The notes beneath the pieces were generated by a model that saw only the letters and a list, made by a program, of their open reading frames with translations, was not told the origin of the DNA and searched no databases. A DNA stretch of 64,000 nt from Armatimonadota bacterium. Lineage in GTDB: Bacteria; Armatimonadota; Fimbriimonadia; Fimbriimonadales; Fimbriimonadaceae. Position 1 is the stretch's first letter. Each line of letters opens with the position of its first letter. The translations under genes were made by a program, and so were the position numbers. Shown here in pieces: positions 52,541-61,662 of this stretch. Location of the stretch: contig WGMG01000004.1 of assembly GCA_016125185.1 (NCBI GenBank), forward strand, positions 248,001 through 312,000. Reading direction: 5' to 3'.

Positions 52541-55134
52541 TGATTGAGAAACCATGCGACTGTTGCGCCGACGGATCGGGTACGACCTCGACGCTCTCGA
52601 ACCTGCCTGGCCTTACCCAGATCACGTACCGCATCGGCACTCACAACTCCTTCAAGACCAACATGCTGTACGACATGTCGCGCCAGAGGCCACTGGATGG
52701 GCTGACCACGCGCGACGACACGGACTTTGCCGTAGCGATGGCCGATGCGTGGGCTTCGGTGCTCGATGTGCTGACCTTTTACCAAGAGCGGTACGCCAAC
52801 GAGCACTACCTGCGCACGGCCACCCAAACCCTGTCGGTGTACGAACTGGGCAAAGAGGTTGGCTACAAGCTGGCCCCCGCCACTGCGGCCAAAACCTACT
52901 TGGCGTTCACGGTAGACAACGCCAATGGTGCCCCCACCACCGTATCGGTGGACGAAGGTGTGAAGGTGCAGAGCGTGCCAGGCCAGGATGAATTGCCGCA
53001 GATCTTCGAGACGCTGGAATCCGTGGAGGCGAATGTCGCCTGGAACGAGTTTCAGGTTCAACGATACGAGGCTCAGACGACGTTTAGCGGGCAGACATCG
53101 GCATGGTTCGATGGCGACTCGGTGACGTGCAAAGTCGGTGACAATCTGCTCTTCCAGTCCGGCTCGTCCGTGCAGATCGTCCGCATCCTTTCCCTGACCA
53201 TTGACAGTACGCTCCGTCAAACCCAGATCACGTGGGACCAGGGACTAAGCGTTTTCAACAGTCCGCACATCGGCGTGTTGGGCCGGGTGTGCTCGTTGTT
53301 TGGCTACAACGCGGCGGATTGGAACACGCTGGGTACGGCGCTGCAAACGACTTACCCGCATTCTGGCTGGGCCGACCAGAACATCACCACGAATGTGGTG
53401 AACCTGGATGCGCAGTACACCGACGTCCTGCCGACCGCGCGCATCGTCTTCCGCAAGAGTTCGGGCGTTGTGGTGCGCACCATCAATTCGGTAAGTGAGG
53501 TCTCGCTATCCAAGTTCCTCATCAGCGGCAAGAGCACCCAGGTGACGCTGAGTTCGTCGCTGACGGCCAGCGATGCGGTGACGCCGATGTCGGTGTCGGT
53601 GCTGGTCGAAACAGCGACGCTGACCCTGGGCAAAACCGCCATCACCACGCCCCTGACCGGCGACCTCATCGAGGTCGAAGAGGAACAAGATCGACCTGAG
53701 GTCGGACGAACGGTCGTCATTGTGGGCAAGGCTTCGCGTATCGCGCCAGTGAATGCCGTGACTGTACCGGCCACTTCGCGCACGCTGGAGACCGTCATCG
53801 CAGCGGGAAACTCGCTCCGCGTCGATACCGTCGCCGATGGCGGCGGGGGCAAGCTGGCGTTTACGGTGTTCCAGGATGACGGCACGACCCTCACCCTGCC
53901 TGCGCTTTCGACCTCGCAGTTTGCCTATCAATCGCCGCTCGACACCGACCCGACAGTGGGCGAAGCGGTGACCATCGCCGCCGATCAAACGGCAGCTTCG
54001 ACCTCGCCACTTCAGTTCTCCATTGATCAAACCTTGACGACGCCCTTTGATCGGGCCAGCACCAAGGTTTACGGAAACGCGGTTCTTGCCAGCCACGGCG
54101 AATCGAAGGTCGAGACGCTCGGCAGTGGCAATGGGGCCAAGACGTTCCAGTCGTTCACCCTTCGCGGCGGACCGGTGACGTACCTAGCCGCCGCCACCGA
54201 GAGTGGGTACGAAACCACGCTGAGCGTTCGGGTGGACGGCTTGCTTTGGTCGCAGGTGGACCAGTTCACGGACGCCGAGCCGACGGACCGCGTGTACGAC
54301 GCCCGGCAGGATTCCAAGCAAGCCACGACCATCGATTTTGGCGACGGAAAGCATGGCTCGCGACTCCCAACTGGCATCGAAAACGTAGTGGCGTACTACC
54401 GCCAAGGCGCGGGGGTGGCGGGCAACGTCCGGGCTGGCCAGCTTTCGCTGATGCAGACACGGCCGCTAGGCATGAAGTCGGTGGTTAACCCGCTAGCAGC
54501 CAGCGGCGGATCGGACGCTGAAGACATCGCGGATGCCCAGCAGACCATCCCGTCCACCATCTTGACCTTGGGCCGGATCGTCTCGTTGCAGGACTTCCAA
54601 GACTTTGCGTTCCGCTTCCCAAGCGTGTACAAAGCGCTCGTTCAGGACGTGTGGCTTGGGCAGATACCGACGGTTTTCTTGTCTGTATTGGGAGCCGACG
54701 GGTCGTCGGTGGACCTGGATACGCTTCGGGGCAGTATCGACTCGGTGCGCGATATCCATACGCCGCTGACGATCATGAATGGCGAAGTCTACGCCTTCCG
54801 GGTAACGCTTCAGGTTTTGGCCAAAGAGGAGTACGACCAGGATACGGTTTTCGAGGCGGTGAAGACCCAACTCACGTCCGACTTTGGGTTCGACAAGATG
54901 CAGTTTGGACTGTCGGTAAGCGCCTCCGAGATATTGAAATCCGTGCAGAGCGTGGCGGGTGTAGAAGCCGCGGTCGTGACCCAACTGGCGCGGATCAGTG
55001 ACCCGACCACCACGCCCATCGACCCGTTGCCCGCCGACTTTGCCAAGGTTGATAGCGGAGTATTACGACCGGCCTCGATGCTGGTGGTGGACGAAGACCA
55101 AATTACGATCGAGGAGTTAAGCCGTGAAATATGA
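52540..55134 (+). CDS. CIS baseplate assembly protein J-like, second copy (Pvc12-like)
   Basis: 864 residues; the ATG shares one base with the previous stop. It repeats the J-type pattern: ITYRIGTHNSFKTNMLYDM, AVAMADAWASVLDVLTFYQERYANEHYLR (core), LSVYELGKEVGYKLAPA, TIDFGDGKHGSRLPTG and GRIVSLQDFQDFAFRFPSV. A Cys-rich start (KPCDCCADGSG) may bind metal. The two J-like proteins probably form the wedge heterodimer, as in other eCIS. Confidence 0.9.
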   Translation: MIEKPCDCCADGSGTTSTLSNLPGLTQITYRIGTHNSFKTNMLYDMSRQRPLDGLTTRDDTDFAVAMADAWASVLDVLTFYQERYANEHYLRTATQTLSVYELGKEVGYKLAPATAAKTYLAFTVDNANGAPTTVSVDEGVKVQSVPGQDELPQIFETLESVEANVAWNEFQVQRYEAQTTFSGQTSAWFDGDSVTCKVGDNLLFQSGSSVQIVRILSLTIDSTLRQTQITWDQGLSVFNSPHIGVLGRVCSLFGYNAADWNTLGTALQTTYPHSGWADQNITTNVVNLDAQYTDVLPTARIVFRKSSGVVVRTINSVSEVSLSKFLISGKSTQVTLSSSLTASDAVTPMSVSVLVETATLTLGKTAITTPLTGDLIEVEEEQDRPEVGRTVVIVGKASRIAPVNAVTVPATSRTLETVIAAGNSLRVDTVADGGGGKLAFTVFQDDGTTLTLPALSTSQFAYQSPLDTDPTVGEAVTIAADQTAASTSPLQFSIDQTLTTPFDRASTKVYGNAVLASHGESKVETLGSGNGAKTFQSFTLRGGPVTYLAAATESGYETTLSVRVDGLLWSQVDQFTDAEPTDRVYDARQDSKQATTIDFGDGKHGSRLPTGIENVVAYYRQGAGVAGNVRAGQLSLMQTRPLGMKSVVNPLAASGGSDAEDIADAQQTIPSTILTLGRIVSLQDFQDFAFRFPSVYKALVQDVWLGQIPTVFLSVLGADGSSVDLDTLRGSIDSVRDIHTPLTIMNGEVYAFRVTLQVLAKEEYDQDTVFEAVKTQLTSDFGFDKMQFGLSVSASEILKSVQSVAGVEAAVVTQLARISDPTTTPIDPLPADFAKVDSGVLRPASMLVVDEDQITIEELSREI

Positions 55135-57235
55135 CGCCGAATCGCTGATGCGCCTTCTGCCGGAGGTCTACTACGAACGGGACGGCGTCGACGGTCCGCT
55201 GAAGGCCCTGCTGGGAGTCCTTGCCGGACCGGCTGAGGACCTGAACCAGAACATCCAGCAACTATACGACGACCTCTTCATCGAAACGTGCGAGGAGTGG
55301 GTGGTGCCTTACATCGGCGACCTGCTCGGGGTTCGCGGCCTGCATACCGTGACGTCATCGACCAGTTCCATGCGGGCGTGGGTGGCGAACACCCTCGGCT
55401 ATCGACGTCGAAAAGGGACGCTCTCGGTCCTGCGCCGCCTTTCGCGCGACGTCACCGGCTACGGTGCGGCGGCGGTCGAGATGTTCGAACAGCTCGAATG
55501 GACTCAGCACCTCGACCATATCCGCGACCAGGCGCACTGGATCGACCTGCGCGACCCTGATCCGCTGGAGTTGCTGGATACCTCGCTGGGTCGCGCCTGC
55601 CACACCGTCGAGGTCCGCAATATCGAAGTCGAGCGCGGCAAATACAACGTGCCGAACATCGCCATCGGGCTGTGGCGGCTGAACTCATACCCGCTGACCC
55701 AGGTTCGGGCGGCGAACGGTCCGAACCCGGGCGAATACTTCATGGATCCGCTTGGACGAGACATTCCGATGTTTAACTTCCCCGAGCCGGACGAATCGAA
55801 CGAGGGTCCTACCACCGAGATTTCGGTGCCGACCGCGCTTCGCCGCTATCCGGTGCACACCGACATCGAAAACCTACGCGCGGCGTTGGCGGCGGGTCAG
55901 GACTACACCTCGATCTACTTCGATTCGCAACCGGTGTTCGCCGTCGGCGAATTTCAACAGCCGACTGTCACCGCCGATCGAATTCTCATCTGCAACCTGG
56001 AGACCTGGCAGAGCATCCCGGCCAGTTACGACATTGGCGTCGATCCCAAGAACGGGCGCATCAAGTACCAAATATCGACTGGCCACCCCAAGCAGATCAT
56101 GGTGGATTGGAGCTACGGCTTCTCATCCGACATCGGTGGCGGGCCGTACGACCGCGGGGCTGCGGTGGCCGACATGATGCCGGACACGCCAAGTTGGTAC
56201 CGGGTGGTTTCCACCGACCCGAGCCTGATCGGTCAGCAGGGGCTCAGCACCACGCTGGACCAAGCGGTCGCGGATTGGAATGCCGATACGACTAAGCGCG
56301 ACGGCCTCATCGTGGTGCTGGACAGCGACACTTACACGCTCACCTCGCCGCTGGCGATCAAGGCGCACGAGGGGACCCACCTACTGATCCTGGCTGCGAA
56401 GTGGCCTGCGCCAACGGTGTTGCCCAATGGTCCGCGCGACTACGCGCTGATCTCGGCGACAGACGTCCGGCCCGCGTTGGTCGGCGATATCGAGATCACC
56501 GGCACCGCCCCTGGAACCAGTTCGGAGCCGGGTCGAATCGGCATGAGCGGATTCTTGGTCAACGGGCGGGCGACGGTCAAGGGTGGCAACCTGGGCGGCC
56601 TCGACATCGAAGACTGCACCTTTGCCGCAGGCTCGATTTCTTTGGCGATCCAATCTGGCGGGGTCAAGAATCGCAATCTAGAACTAGAGGTTCAGCGGGT
56701 GGTGAGCAAAGGCATGACAATCACGCCGACCATCGCCGCCGCGACGATTTCCGATTCGATCATCGATGGCGCATTCGCCGCTAGCGATACACCGTGTTCC
56801 TTCACCGCCTGCACCTTCATTGGCAAAACCGATGTTCGCACTCTGCAAGCCAGCGACTGTATTTTCGATGGCATGCTGACCTGCGCCCGCACCCAGGAAG
56901 GCTGTGTGCGGTACTCCTATTTCCCCAAGGGAAGCACGACCCCGCGCGCCTTCCGGTGTCAACCGGGATACGCGATCGAGACGCATCTGGATATTCCCGA
57001 AGCCGACCTCCGCGGCCGCATCGCTCCGACGTACAACTCGGCGACGCTTGGGCATCCGGCCTATCGGCAACTGTCGCTCGGCTGTGCCGACGAGATCATG
57101 AGCGGAGGCTCGAACGGGTGCGAAATGGGGGCCTTTAATCGTCAAGTCCAGCAACTCAAGCTGGCCAACCTCGACAGCGCTCTGGCGGAGTACATGCGAG
57201 TGGGCATGCACTCGGGGGTGTTCTTTGAAAACTAA
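55124..57235 (+). CDS. Phage tail protein I-like CIS protein with C-terminal beta-helix
   Basis: 703 residues, GTG start behind GAGGAG, overlapping the previous stop. The N-terminal 110 residues are tail-protein-I-like (LMRLLPEVYYERDGVDGPLK, EEWVVPYIGDLLGVRGL, TLGYRRRKGTLSVLRRLSRD). From about 390 the sequence turns into short beta strands with aligned small residues (GGLDIEDCTFAAGSISLAIQ, ISDSIIDGAFA, FTACTFIG, LQASDCIFDG), a right-handed parallel beta-helix. It likely links the baseplate to the surface-recognition parts. Confidence 0.87.
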   Translation: MKYDAESLMRLLPEVYYERDGVDGPLKALLGVLAGPAEDLNQNIQQLYDDLFIETCEEWVVPYIGDLLGVRGLHTVTSSTSSMRAWVANTLGYRRRKGTLSVLRRLSRDVTGYGAAAVEMFEQLEWTQHLDHIRDQAHWIDLRDPDPLELLDTSLGRACHTVEVRNIEVERGKYNVPNIAIGLWRLNSYPLTQVRAANGPNPGEYFMDPLGRDIPMFNFPEPDESNEGPTTEISVPTALRRYPVHTDIENLRAALAAGQDYTSIYFDSQPVFAVGEFQQPTVTADRILICNLETWQSIPASYDIGVDPKNGRIKYQISTGHPKQIMVDWSYGFSSDIGGGPYDRGAAVADMMPDTPSWYRVVSTDPSLIGQQGLSTTLDQAVADWNADTTKRDGLIVVLDSDTYTLTSPLAIKAHEGTHLLILAAKWPAPTVLPNGPRDYALISATDVRPALVGDIEITGTAPGTSSEPGRIGMSGFLVNGRATVKGGNLGGLDIEDCTFAAGSISLAIQSGGVKNRNLELEVQRVVSKGMTITPTIAAATISDSIIDGAFAASDTPCSFTACTFIGKTDVRTLQASDCIFDGMLTCARTQEGCVRYSYFPKGSTTPRAFRCQPGYAIETHLDIPEADLRGRIAPTYNSATLGHPAYRQLSLGCADEIMSGGSNGCEMGAFNRQVQQLKLANLDSALAEYMRVGMHSGVFFEN

Positions 57236-57250
57236 TCTCACTGGTGGCAA

Positions 57251-60200
57251 ATGAAAAGCGATATTACGCGATCGACATTCGATAAGTCCAAGCGGTACTC
57301 CAGCGTGCAGGTCCAGCAGGGCCGCATTACGCTGGACGCGGACTGGAACGAGCACGAGGACATTCGGAAGTACTTCGAGAGGACGGCGATTCAGGATATC
57401 GTCGGCCTCGCCGGTACGCCGATCACACCCGCCTTGCCTAACGGCGGCTTTGTGGTCACCGTCTCGGGCAAGAAAATCAGTATCGGCCCGGGCCACTACT
57501 ACGTGGACGGCATTTTGTGCGAGAACGACGCCCAGGTCCAGTTCGCCAACCAGCCGTTTCTGCCTCTTCCCGGCGATCCGACCACTGGCAAAGCGCTGGT
57601 GTATCTGGATGTCTACGAGCAGTTCATCAGCTTTTGGGACGACGCCAACCTGAGCGATGCCGCCCTCGGCGGACGCGAGACCGCTGGTCGCCAACGTATC
57701 GTCTGGCGAGCCCGAACGCTGGCCGTTTCCGACCCCAATATCACTTGCGCCGACGCCTTCAAACAGGTCGCCGACCCCTCGACCGGCAAGCTCGCCGCGA
57801 TCGCCAAAGCCACCACCAACACTGCGGTCTGCGTGCCCAAAGCCGATGCCCAATATCGCCGCCCCGAGAACCAACTCTATCGCGTGGAGGTTCACGTTTC
57901 GGGAACTGCGACCACTGCCACATTCAAGTGGTCGCGCGAGAACGGCTCCGTGGTCAGCAAGGCGTCGGTCACCGCCGCTCGCACCGTCACCGTCGTGCAG
58001 GTCGGTCGCGACCAGCGGCTGAGCTTTGCCGCTGGCGACTGGATCGAGCTGATCGACCTTCCTCGCGAGACGCGAGGTGAGGCGGGCGATCTGTTCAAGA
58101 TCAATCAGATTTCCGGCAATGATCTGCAACTGGACCCTGCCGGTTCGGCGATTACCGCTACCTACGATGCGGCGACCTTGAAGGCGCGACGCTGGGAATC
58201 GGCCGGCGCGCAGACCATCGCGCAGTGGAAAGGCGCGAACACGGATCAGCCCGTGCCGAGCGGTTCGCCCGGCTTCGGCACGTACGTTCAGCTTGAGGAT
58301 GGAGTTTGGATTCGCATCGCCGCCGGTCAATATGCGGTTGGCGACTATTGGCTGATCCCCGCCCGCTCCATTTTGGGCGACGTTCTCTGGCCCCTCAATG
58401 GCGTCAACGACCCGACGCTGCTGCCCAAATTTGGCACAACTCACCACTACGCGCCGCTGGCGATCGTGGACATCGACGCGAACGCGGTTCTGCGCGACTG
58501 CCGCAATCCGTACGCGCCGCTGAACGCAGATATTCAGTTGTTCTACGGCGGCGGTGACGGTCAAGAGGCTCCGCCGATCAAGGGTAATGCGACCGCGCTG
58601 ACCCTGCCTGAGCCGCTCACCAGCGGCGTGTCGCGCGGGAAGATTCCTATCGCCGGTGCCATGGTGAAGTACTCGGTTGTGCAGGGTTCCGGCACGCTGA
58701 CCGGCACGAATCCGGCCCCTACGAATTCGAACGGTTTGGCCAGCATTCAATGGACGCTAGACCCGACGACCTACTTCCAAAAAGTGCGGGCTGTATTGTT
58801 GGATGCCGATGGAAATGAAACCCATCTGCCCATCGAGTTCACGGCCACCCTCCGCACTGCAGACGAGGTTGCCTATAACCCGCCGGACCAATGCTCGATC
58901 CTGAGCGGAGTGACGACGGTCAAGGACGCGCTCGATCGCATGTGCGATATCCACAACGACACGAGTTGCTGTGTGAGCATTGGCAAGCGTGGCGAGTTTG
59001 CCACGATGGAGGAAGCGATCAAGGCCCTGCAAGGCAAGGTCAAGACCATTTGCTTCTGCCTGGATGGTGAAACGTACAAGCTGGGCAAGGAAGTCTACGA
59101 CATGATGGTCGGCAAGGCCGGGTTCGTGGCGGTCGAGATCAGTGGCATTCGTGGCTTGACGACGCTCGTGGCTGAGAAGGTCTTGGGCATCCAAAAGCTG
59201 AAATGGCTGAAGGTCAGCGACCTACGGTTCCAGATGTTGGACCTCCCAATGGGCATGGCGATTGGAAGCGTCAATCGATGCGAATTCCTATGGGTCGACT
59301 TCGATTATAGTCCCGATAAGATCACGGCCGATTCGATGGCGGTGGTGGTGCAATCTGCAGGGAGGCTGCAGTTCAGCGATTGTCTGTTCTATGGCGCTTC
59401 GAGCTTGGGAACAAATCTTGGGGGCCTGTTCACCAAGGATGTGCGAACCGCCCTTGCGGCGGGTGATGCTCCAGCTTTGCAGAAGGCGCTGAAGGCGTCG
59501 CTGACGAATAATCCGAACCCTGGAATACTGCAAACAGACGCGGGTTCTGCGCTTCAGAATCTGAGCCTAGAGGACGATAACCTTAGCAAAGCTCTGACTT
59601 TGGCGACCACGCCGAACCCCACGGCTGCTCAACTCACCGACCTCAGCAATTCGCTGATTGCACTATCCAAATCGGGCAGTCAGTTCATCAGTTCGGCGAT
59701 TAGTCAAGGAACGGCACTCGATACCATCGCTGCGCTACCGGTTACTCCGCCCGCAACGACGACGACCGCACCCCCTTCTACGACCATACCGCCGGTCACG
59801 AACATCGACCTATCTCGCCTGACGACGGCCGCGAATCTCGGAGCAGCAGCGGCAGCGGCTGGGACGAACCTCACCATCGCGCCGGTGTTCGATGCCAATG
59901 CCGAAGCTGCGGCCTCCAAAGCGGCGGCGGTCGTACCCGAGCCGGCTTCGCTAGTGCTGTTGAACAACATCATCGAGGCGCACATCGACAACTGTCAATT
60001 CTTCCATCCGGTCATCCTGTACGGATCGAACCCGGCTGGCTTCCCGACGTTCGATCTCGCCGATAAGGCGCGCGACATCCAATGGCAGAACGCGGGTCGG
60101 CTTTGGTGCCGAAATAACATCTTCGCCAAGATGTCCGTCTCGGCTACGCCGGGCAATGCCAAGACGCTTGTCGATTGGATTTCGAAGGCGCCGCAGGTGT

Positions 60201-60442
60201 ACTCGGAGATCAAGATGACCGACAACACGTTTAGCGAGCCGGCCAGTTTTGTGGTCGCCCAGCGAGTGACTCTGACCGGCAATTCATTCGTGTTTGGCCG
60301 AGTGAACCTCCCCTCGATGTGGGTTTGGGGTGCAACCGCCAGCATCTATGGCTGTCATGCCGAAATCGTATCTGCGATCCGAGTGGCGGCGGGTGTCCGA
60401 GCGGGTACGACCAACGATAATCCAAATGTGAATATCTTATAG
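57251..60442 (+). CDS. DUF6519-type CIS fibre-like protein with interrupted beta-helix
   Basis: 1063 residues, 15 bp after the previous stop. The start KSDITRSTFDKSKRYSSVQV followed by QQGRITLDADWNEHEDI matches DUF6519 of eCIS loci. After residue 550 a beta-helix region begins (GEFATMEEAIKALQGKVKTI, VNRCEFLWVDFDYS, LQFSDCLFYG). Residues about 720-900 break it with a helical, then Thr/Pro- and Ala-rich segment. The helix resumes at NNIIEAHIDNCQFFHPVILY and NNIFAKM. No other receptor-binding fibre gene is present, so this protein and the previous one are the candidates. Confidence 0.87.
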   Translation: MKSDITRSTFDKSKRYSSVQVQQGRITLDADWNEHEDIRKYFERTAIQDIVGLAGTPITPALPNGGFVVTVSGKKISIGPGHYYVDGILCENDAQVQFANQPFLPLPGDPTTGKALVYLDVYEQFISFWDDANLSDAALGGRETAGRQRIVWRARTLAVSDPNITCADAFKQVADPSTGKLAAIAKATTNTAVCVPKADAQYRRPENQLYRVEVHVSGTATTATFKWSRENGSVVSKASVTAARTVTVVQVGRDQRLSFAAGDWIELIDLPRETRGEAGDLFKINQISGNDLQLDPAGSAITATYDAATLKARRWESAGAQTIAQWKGANTDQPVPSGSPGFGTYVQLEDGVWIRIAAGQYAVGDYWLIPARSILGDVLWPLNGVNDPTLLPKFGTTHHYAPLAIVDIDANAVLRDCRNPYAPLNADIQLFYGGGDGQEAPPIKGNATALTLPEPLTSGVSRGKIPIAGAMVKYSVVQGSGTLTGTNPAPTNSNGLASIQWTLDPTTYFQKVRAVLLDADGNETHLPIEFTATLRTADEVAYNPPDQCSILSGVTTVKDALDRMCDIHNDTSCCVSIGKRGEFATMEEAIKALQGKVKTICFCLDGETYKLGKEVYDMMVGKAGFVAVEISGIRGLTTLVAEKVLGIQKLKWLKVSDLRFQMLDLPMGMAIGSVNRCEFLWVDFDYSPDKITADSMAVVVQSAGRLQFSDCLFYGASSLGTNLGGLFTKDVRTALAAGDAPALQKALKASLTNNPNPGILQTDAGSALQNLSLEDDNLSKALTLATTPNPTAAQLTDLSNSLIALSKSGSQFISSAISQGTALDTIAALPVTPPATTTTAPPSTTIPPVTNIDLSRLTTAANLGAAAAAAGTNLTIAPVFDANAEAAASKAAAVVPEPASLVLLNNIIEAHIDNCQFFHPVILYGSNPAGFPTFDLADKARDIQWQNAGRLWCRNNIFAKMSVSATPGNAKTLVDWISKAPQVYSEIKMTDNTFSEPASFVVAQRVTLTGNSFVFGRVNLPSMWVWGATASIYGCHAEIVSAIRVAAGVRAGTTNDNPNVNIL

Positions 60443-60480
60443 TCGAATCTAAGACTTAATGTCTGGATATTATCGGGTTA

Positions 60481-60507
60481 CCAATGTGAAATTGAGATTC
60501 GCATTGG
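60481..60507 (+). terminator. Hairpin after the CIS structural operon
   Basis: 10-bp stem (60481-60490 with 60498-60507, one G-T pair) and a 7-nt loop, 39 bp after the fibre stop. There is no immediate T run (TTTTT occurs about 20 bp later), so termination is possible but not certain. Confidence 0.45.
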
Positions 60508-60560
60508 CATCTCTGTCTAAAACATTTTTGTCGAACGACTAAATGTGGAAAGATAAGCGA

Positions 60561-60589
60561 TTGACTTTTCGTGAATCGTGCAATATGAT
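60561..60589 (+). promoter_or_regulatory. Sigma-70-type promoter for the membrane-protein gene
   Basis: TTGACT (60561-60566), a 17-bp spacer and TATGAT (60584-60589). This is the best -35/-10 pair in the window. It gives a leader of about 70 nt ahead of the gene at 60665, so the two downstream genes can be expressed apart from the structural operon. Confidence 0.78.
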
Positions 60590-60664
60590 GGGGCTAATTG
60601 AACTTTAGATAGTACTTTTGCCTATCCGATAGTTTGATTATTAATGCCCAAAGGGGCTGGGGAA

Positions 60665-61651
60665 ATGTTTCAAACACCGATTCTTGACGTTGCGGCGGGG
60701 TTGCTCTTGTTCTTCCTCGTTCTTTCGCTCGTATGTACCTCGCTGAACGAGTCCATCTCGCGCATGCTTCAGCTTCGCGAAGAGCTTTTGTGGAAAGCGC
60801 TTACTAGCCTGTTTCAGAACTCAGAAGACGAGCAGTCGGCCACACTTGCGCGCAACATCTTAGATCATAACTTAGTCGACGCTTTGTCGCCCCCAGGCAA
60901 GGACACGAGCTTCATTCCATCCGGCGTATTTTCGATTGCCGTCCTCGACCTAATTGGTCTCAATGCAGCCGATAGTCAGACCGAGATATCGGATCGGTTG
61001 GACGCCGCCAAAACGGCGAAGAGTGGCGATCTCGGCGATACGGTATTCGAAACTCTAAAGCCTCTCGCGGTCGCGGCTGGCAAAAGCCTCGATGATTTTC
61101 GACAGGGCATTGAGCGCTGGTATGGTGCGACGATGGATCGTGCGACAGCTCTCTACAAGGGGCAAATGCAGGTCGTGACGTTCTGTGTGGCCTTTGCTCT
61201 GTGCCTGATGGTCAACGCCGACACCCTGATGCTCGCCAAGGCGCTTTGGACCAACCCCCAAGTGTCGGTCAAACTCGCCGCCGAGGCTCAGACGGTGGCG
61301 AAACTTCAGCCGCCGGTTAATGTTTCTGCTTCATCGTCGGCTGCCAACCAACCGTCGTCGGAACTGGTCACGCCTTTGCCGCCTGAGCTTCAGACCGCGA
61401 AGTCGAATGTCTTTGGTCTGATCGGGTGGTCCGGTACCTTCCCGTGGCAGACCGGATACGACCATGCGAACGAGCACCGATACCCGGCGACGTGGTGGGA
61501 ATTTTTTCTGAAGTTGATCGGACTACTCATGACGACCTTTGCGGCTTGTCTTGGTGCGCCGTTCTGGTTCGACGCTCTCAGCAAAGTGATCTCGCTCAAG
61601 AACGGGGGAAGTCCTCAGGCCGCTCCTGCGGCGGGCAACCAAAAGGCGTAA
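60665..61651 (+). CDS. Predicted membrane protein at the end of the CIS locus
   Basis: 328 residues from the ATG at 60665, with AAAGGGG 8 nt upstream; the ATG at 60644 lacks a ribosome site. Helices: about 10-27 (AAGLLLFFLVLSLVCTSLNE), about 170-190 (VVTFCVAFALCLMVNADTL) and about 285-305 (FFLKLIGLLMTTFAACLGAPFWF). LGAPFWFDALSKV recurs in unassigned bacterial membrane proteins. Between helices 2 and 3 lies a roughly 90-residue segment, partly Ser/Pro-rich. Placement suggests a membrane anchor or trigger for the particle, as described for some Streptomyces and cyanobacterial systems; this is inference. Confidence 0.75.
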   Translation: MFQTPILDVAAGLLLFFLVLSLVCTSLNESISRMLQLREELLWKALTSLFQNSEDEQSATLARNILDHNLVDALSPPGKDTSFIPSGVFSIAVLDLIGLNAADSQTEISDRLDAAKTAKSGDLGDTVFETLKPLAVAAGKSLDDFRQGIERWYGATMDRATALYKGQMQVVTFCVAFALCLMVNADTLMLAKALWTNPQVSVKLAAEAQTVAKLQPPVNVSASSSAANQPSSELVTPLPPELQTAKSNVFGLIGWSGTFPWQTGYDHANEHRYPATWWEFFLKLIGLLMTTFAACLGAPFWFDALSKVISLKNGGSPQAAPAAGNQKA

Positions 61652-61662
61652 GGGACTGACTC

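Noticed and set aside
50165..52555. 796-codon open frame on the minus strand
   Set aside because: It mirrors the baseplate J-like gene exactly. Its translation lacks family motifs and is rich in Arg/His/Val as expected of an antisense shadow in GC-rich DNA.
56684..58750. 688-codon open frame on the minus strand
   Set aside because: Antisense to tail protein I and the DUF6519 gene; no recognisable domain. The plus-strand genes have clear families.
59930..59980. VPEPAS segment resembling a PEP-CTERM motif inside the DUF6519 protein
   Set aside because: It is internal, lacks the C-terminal hydrophobic helix and arginine cluster, and lies in an Ala/Pro-rich linker.
36331..60442. Prophage
   Set aside because: No terminase, portal, capsid, integrase, holin or lysin gene; the AAA+ ATPase, DUF4255 and DUF4157 genes are typical of eCIS.
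36331..60442. Type VI secretion system
   Set aside because: No TssJLM membrane complex, ClpV or paired TssB/TssC genes; the sheath is a single phage-type protein.
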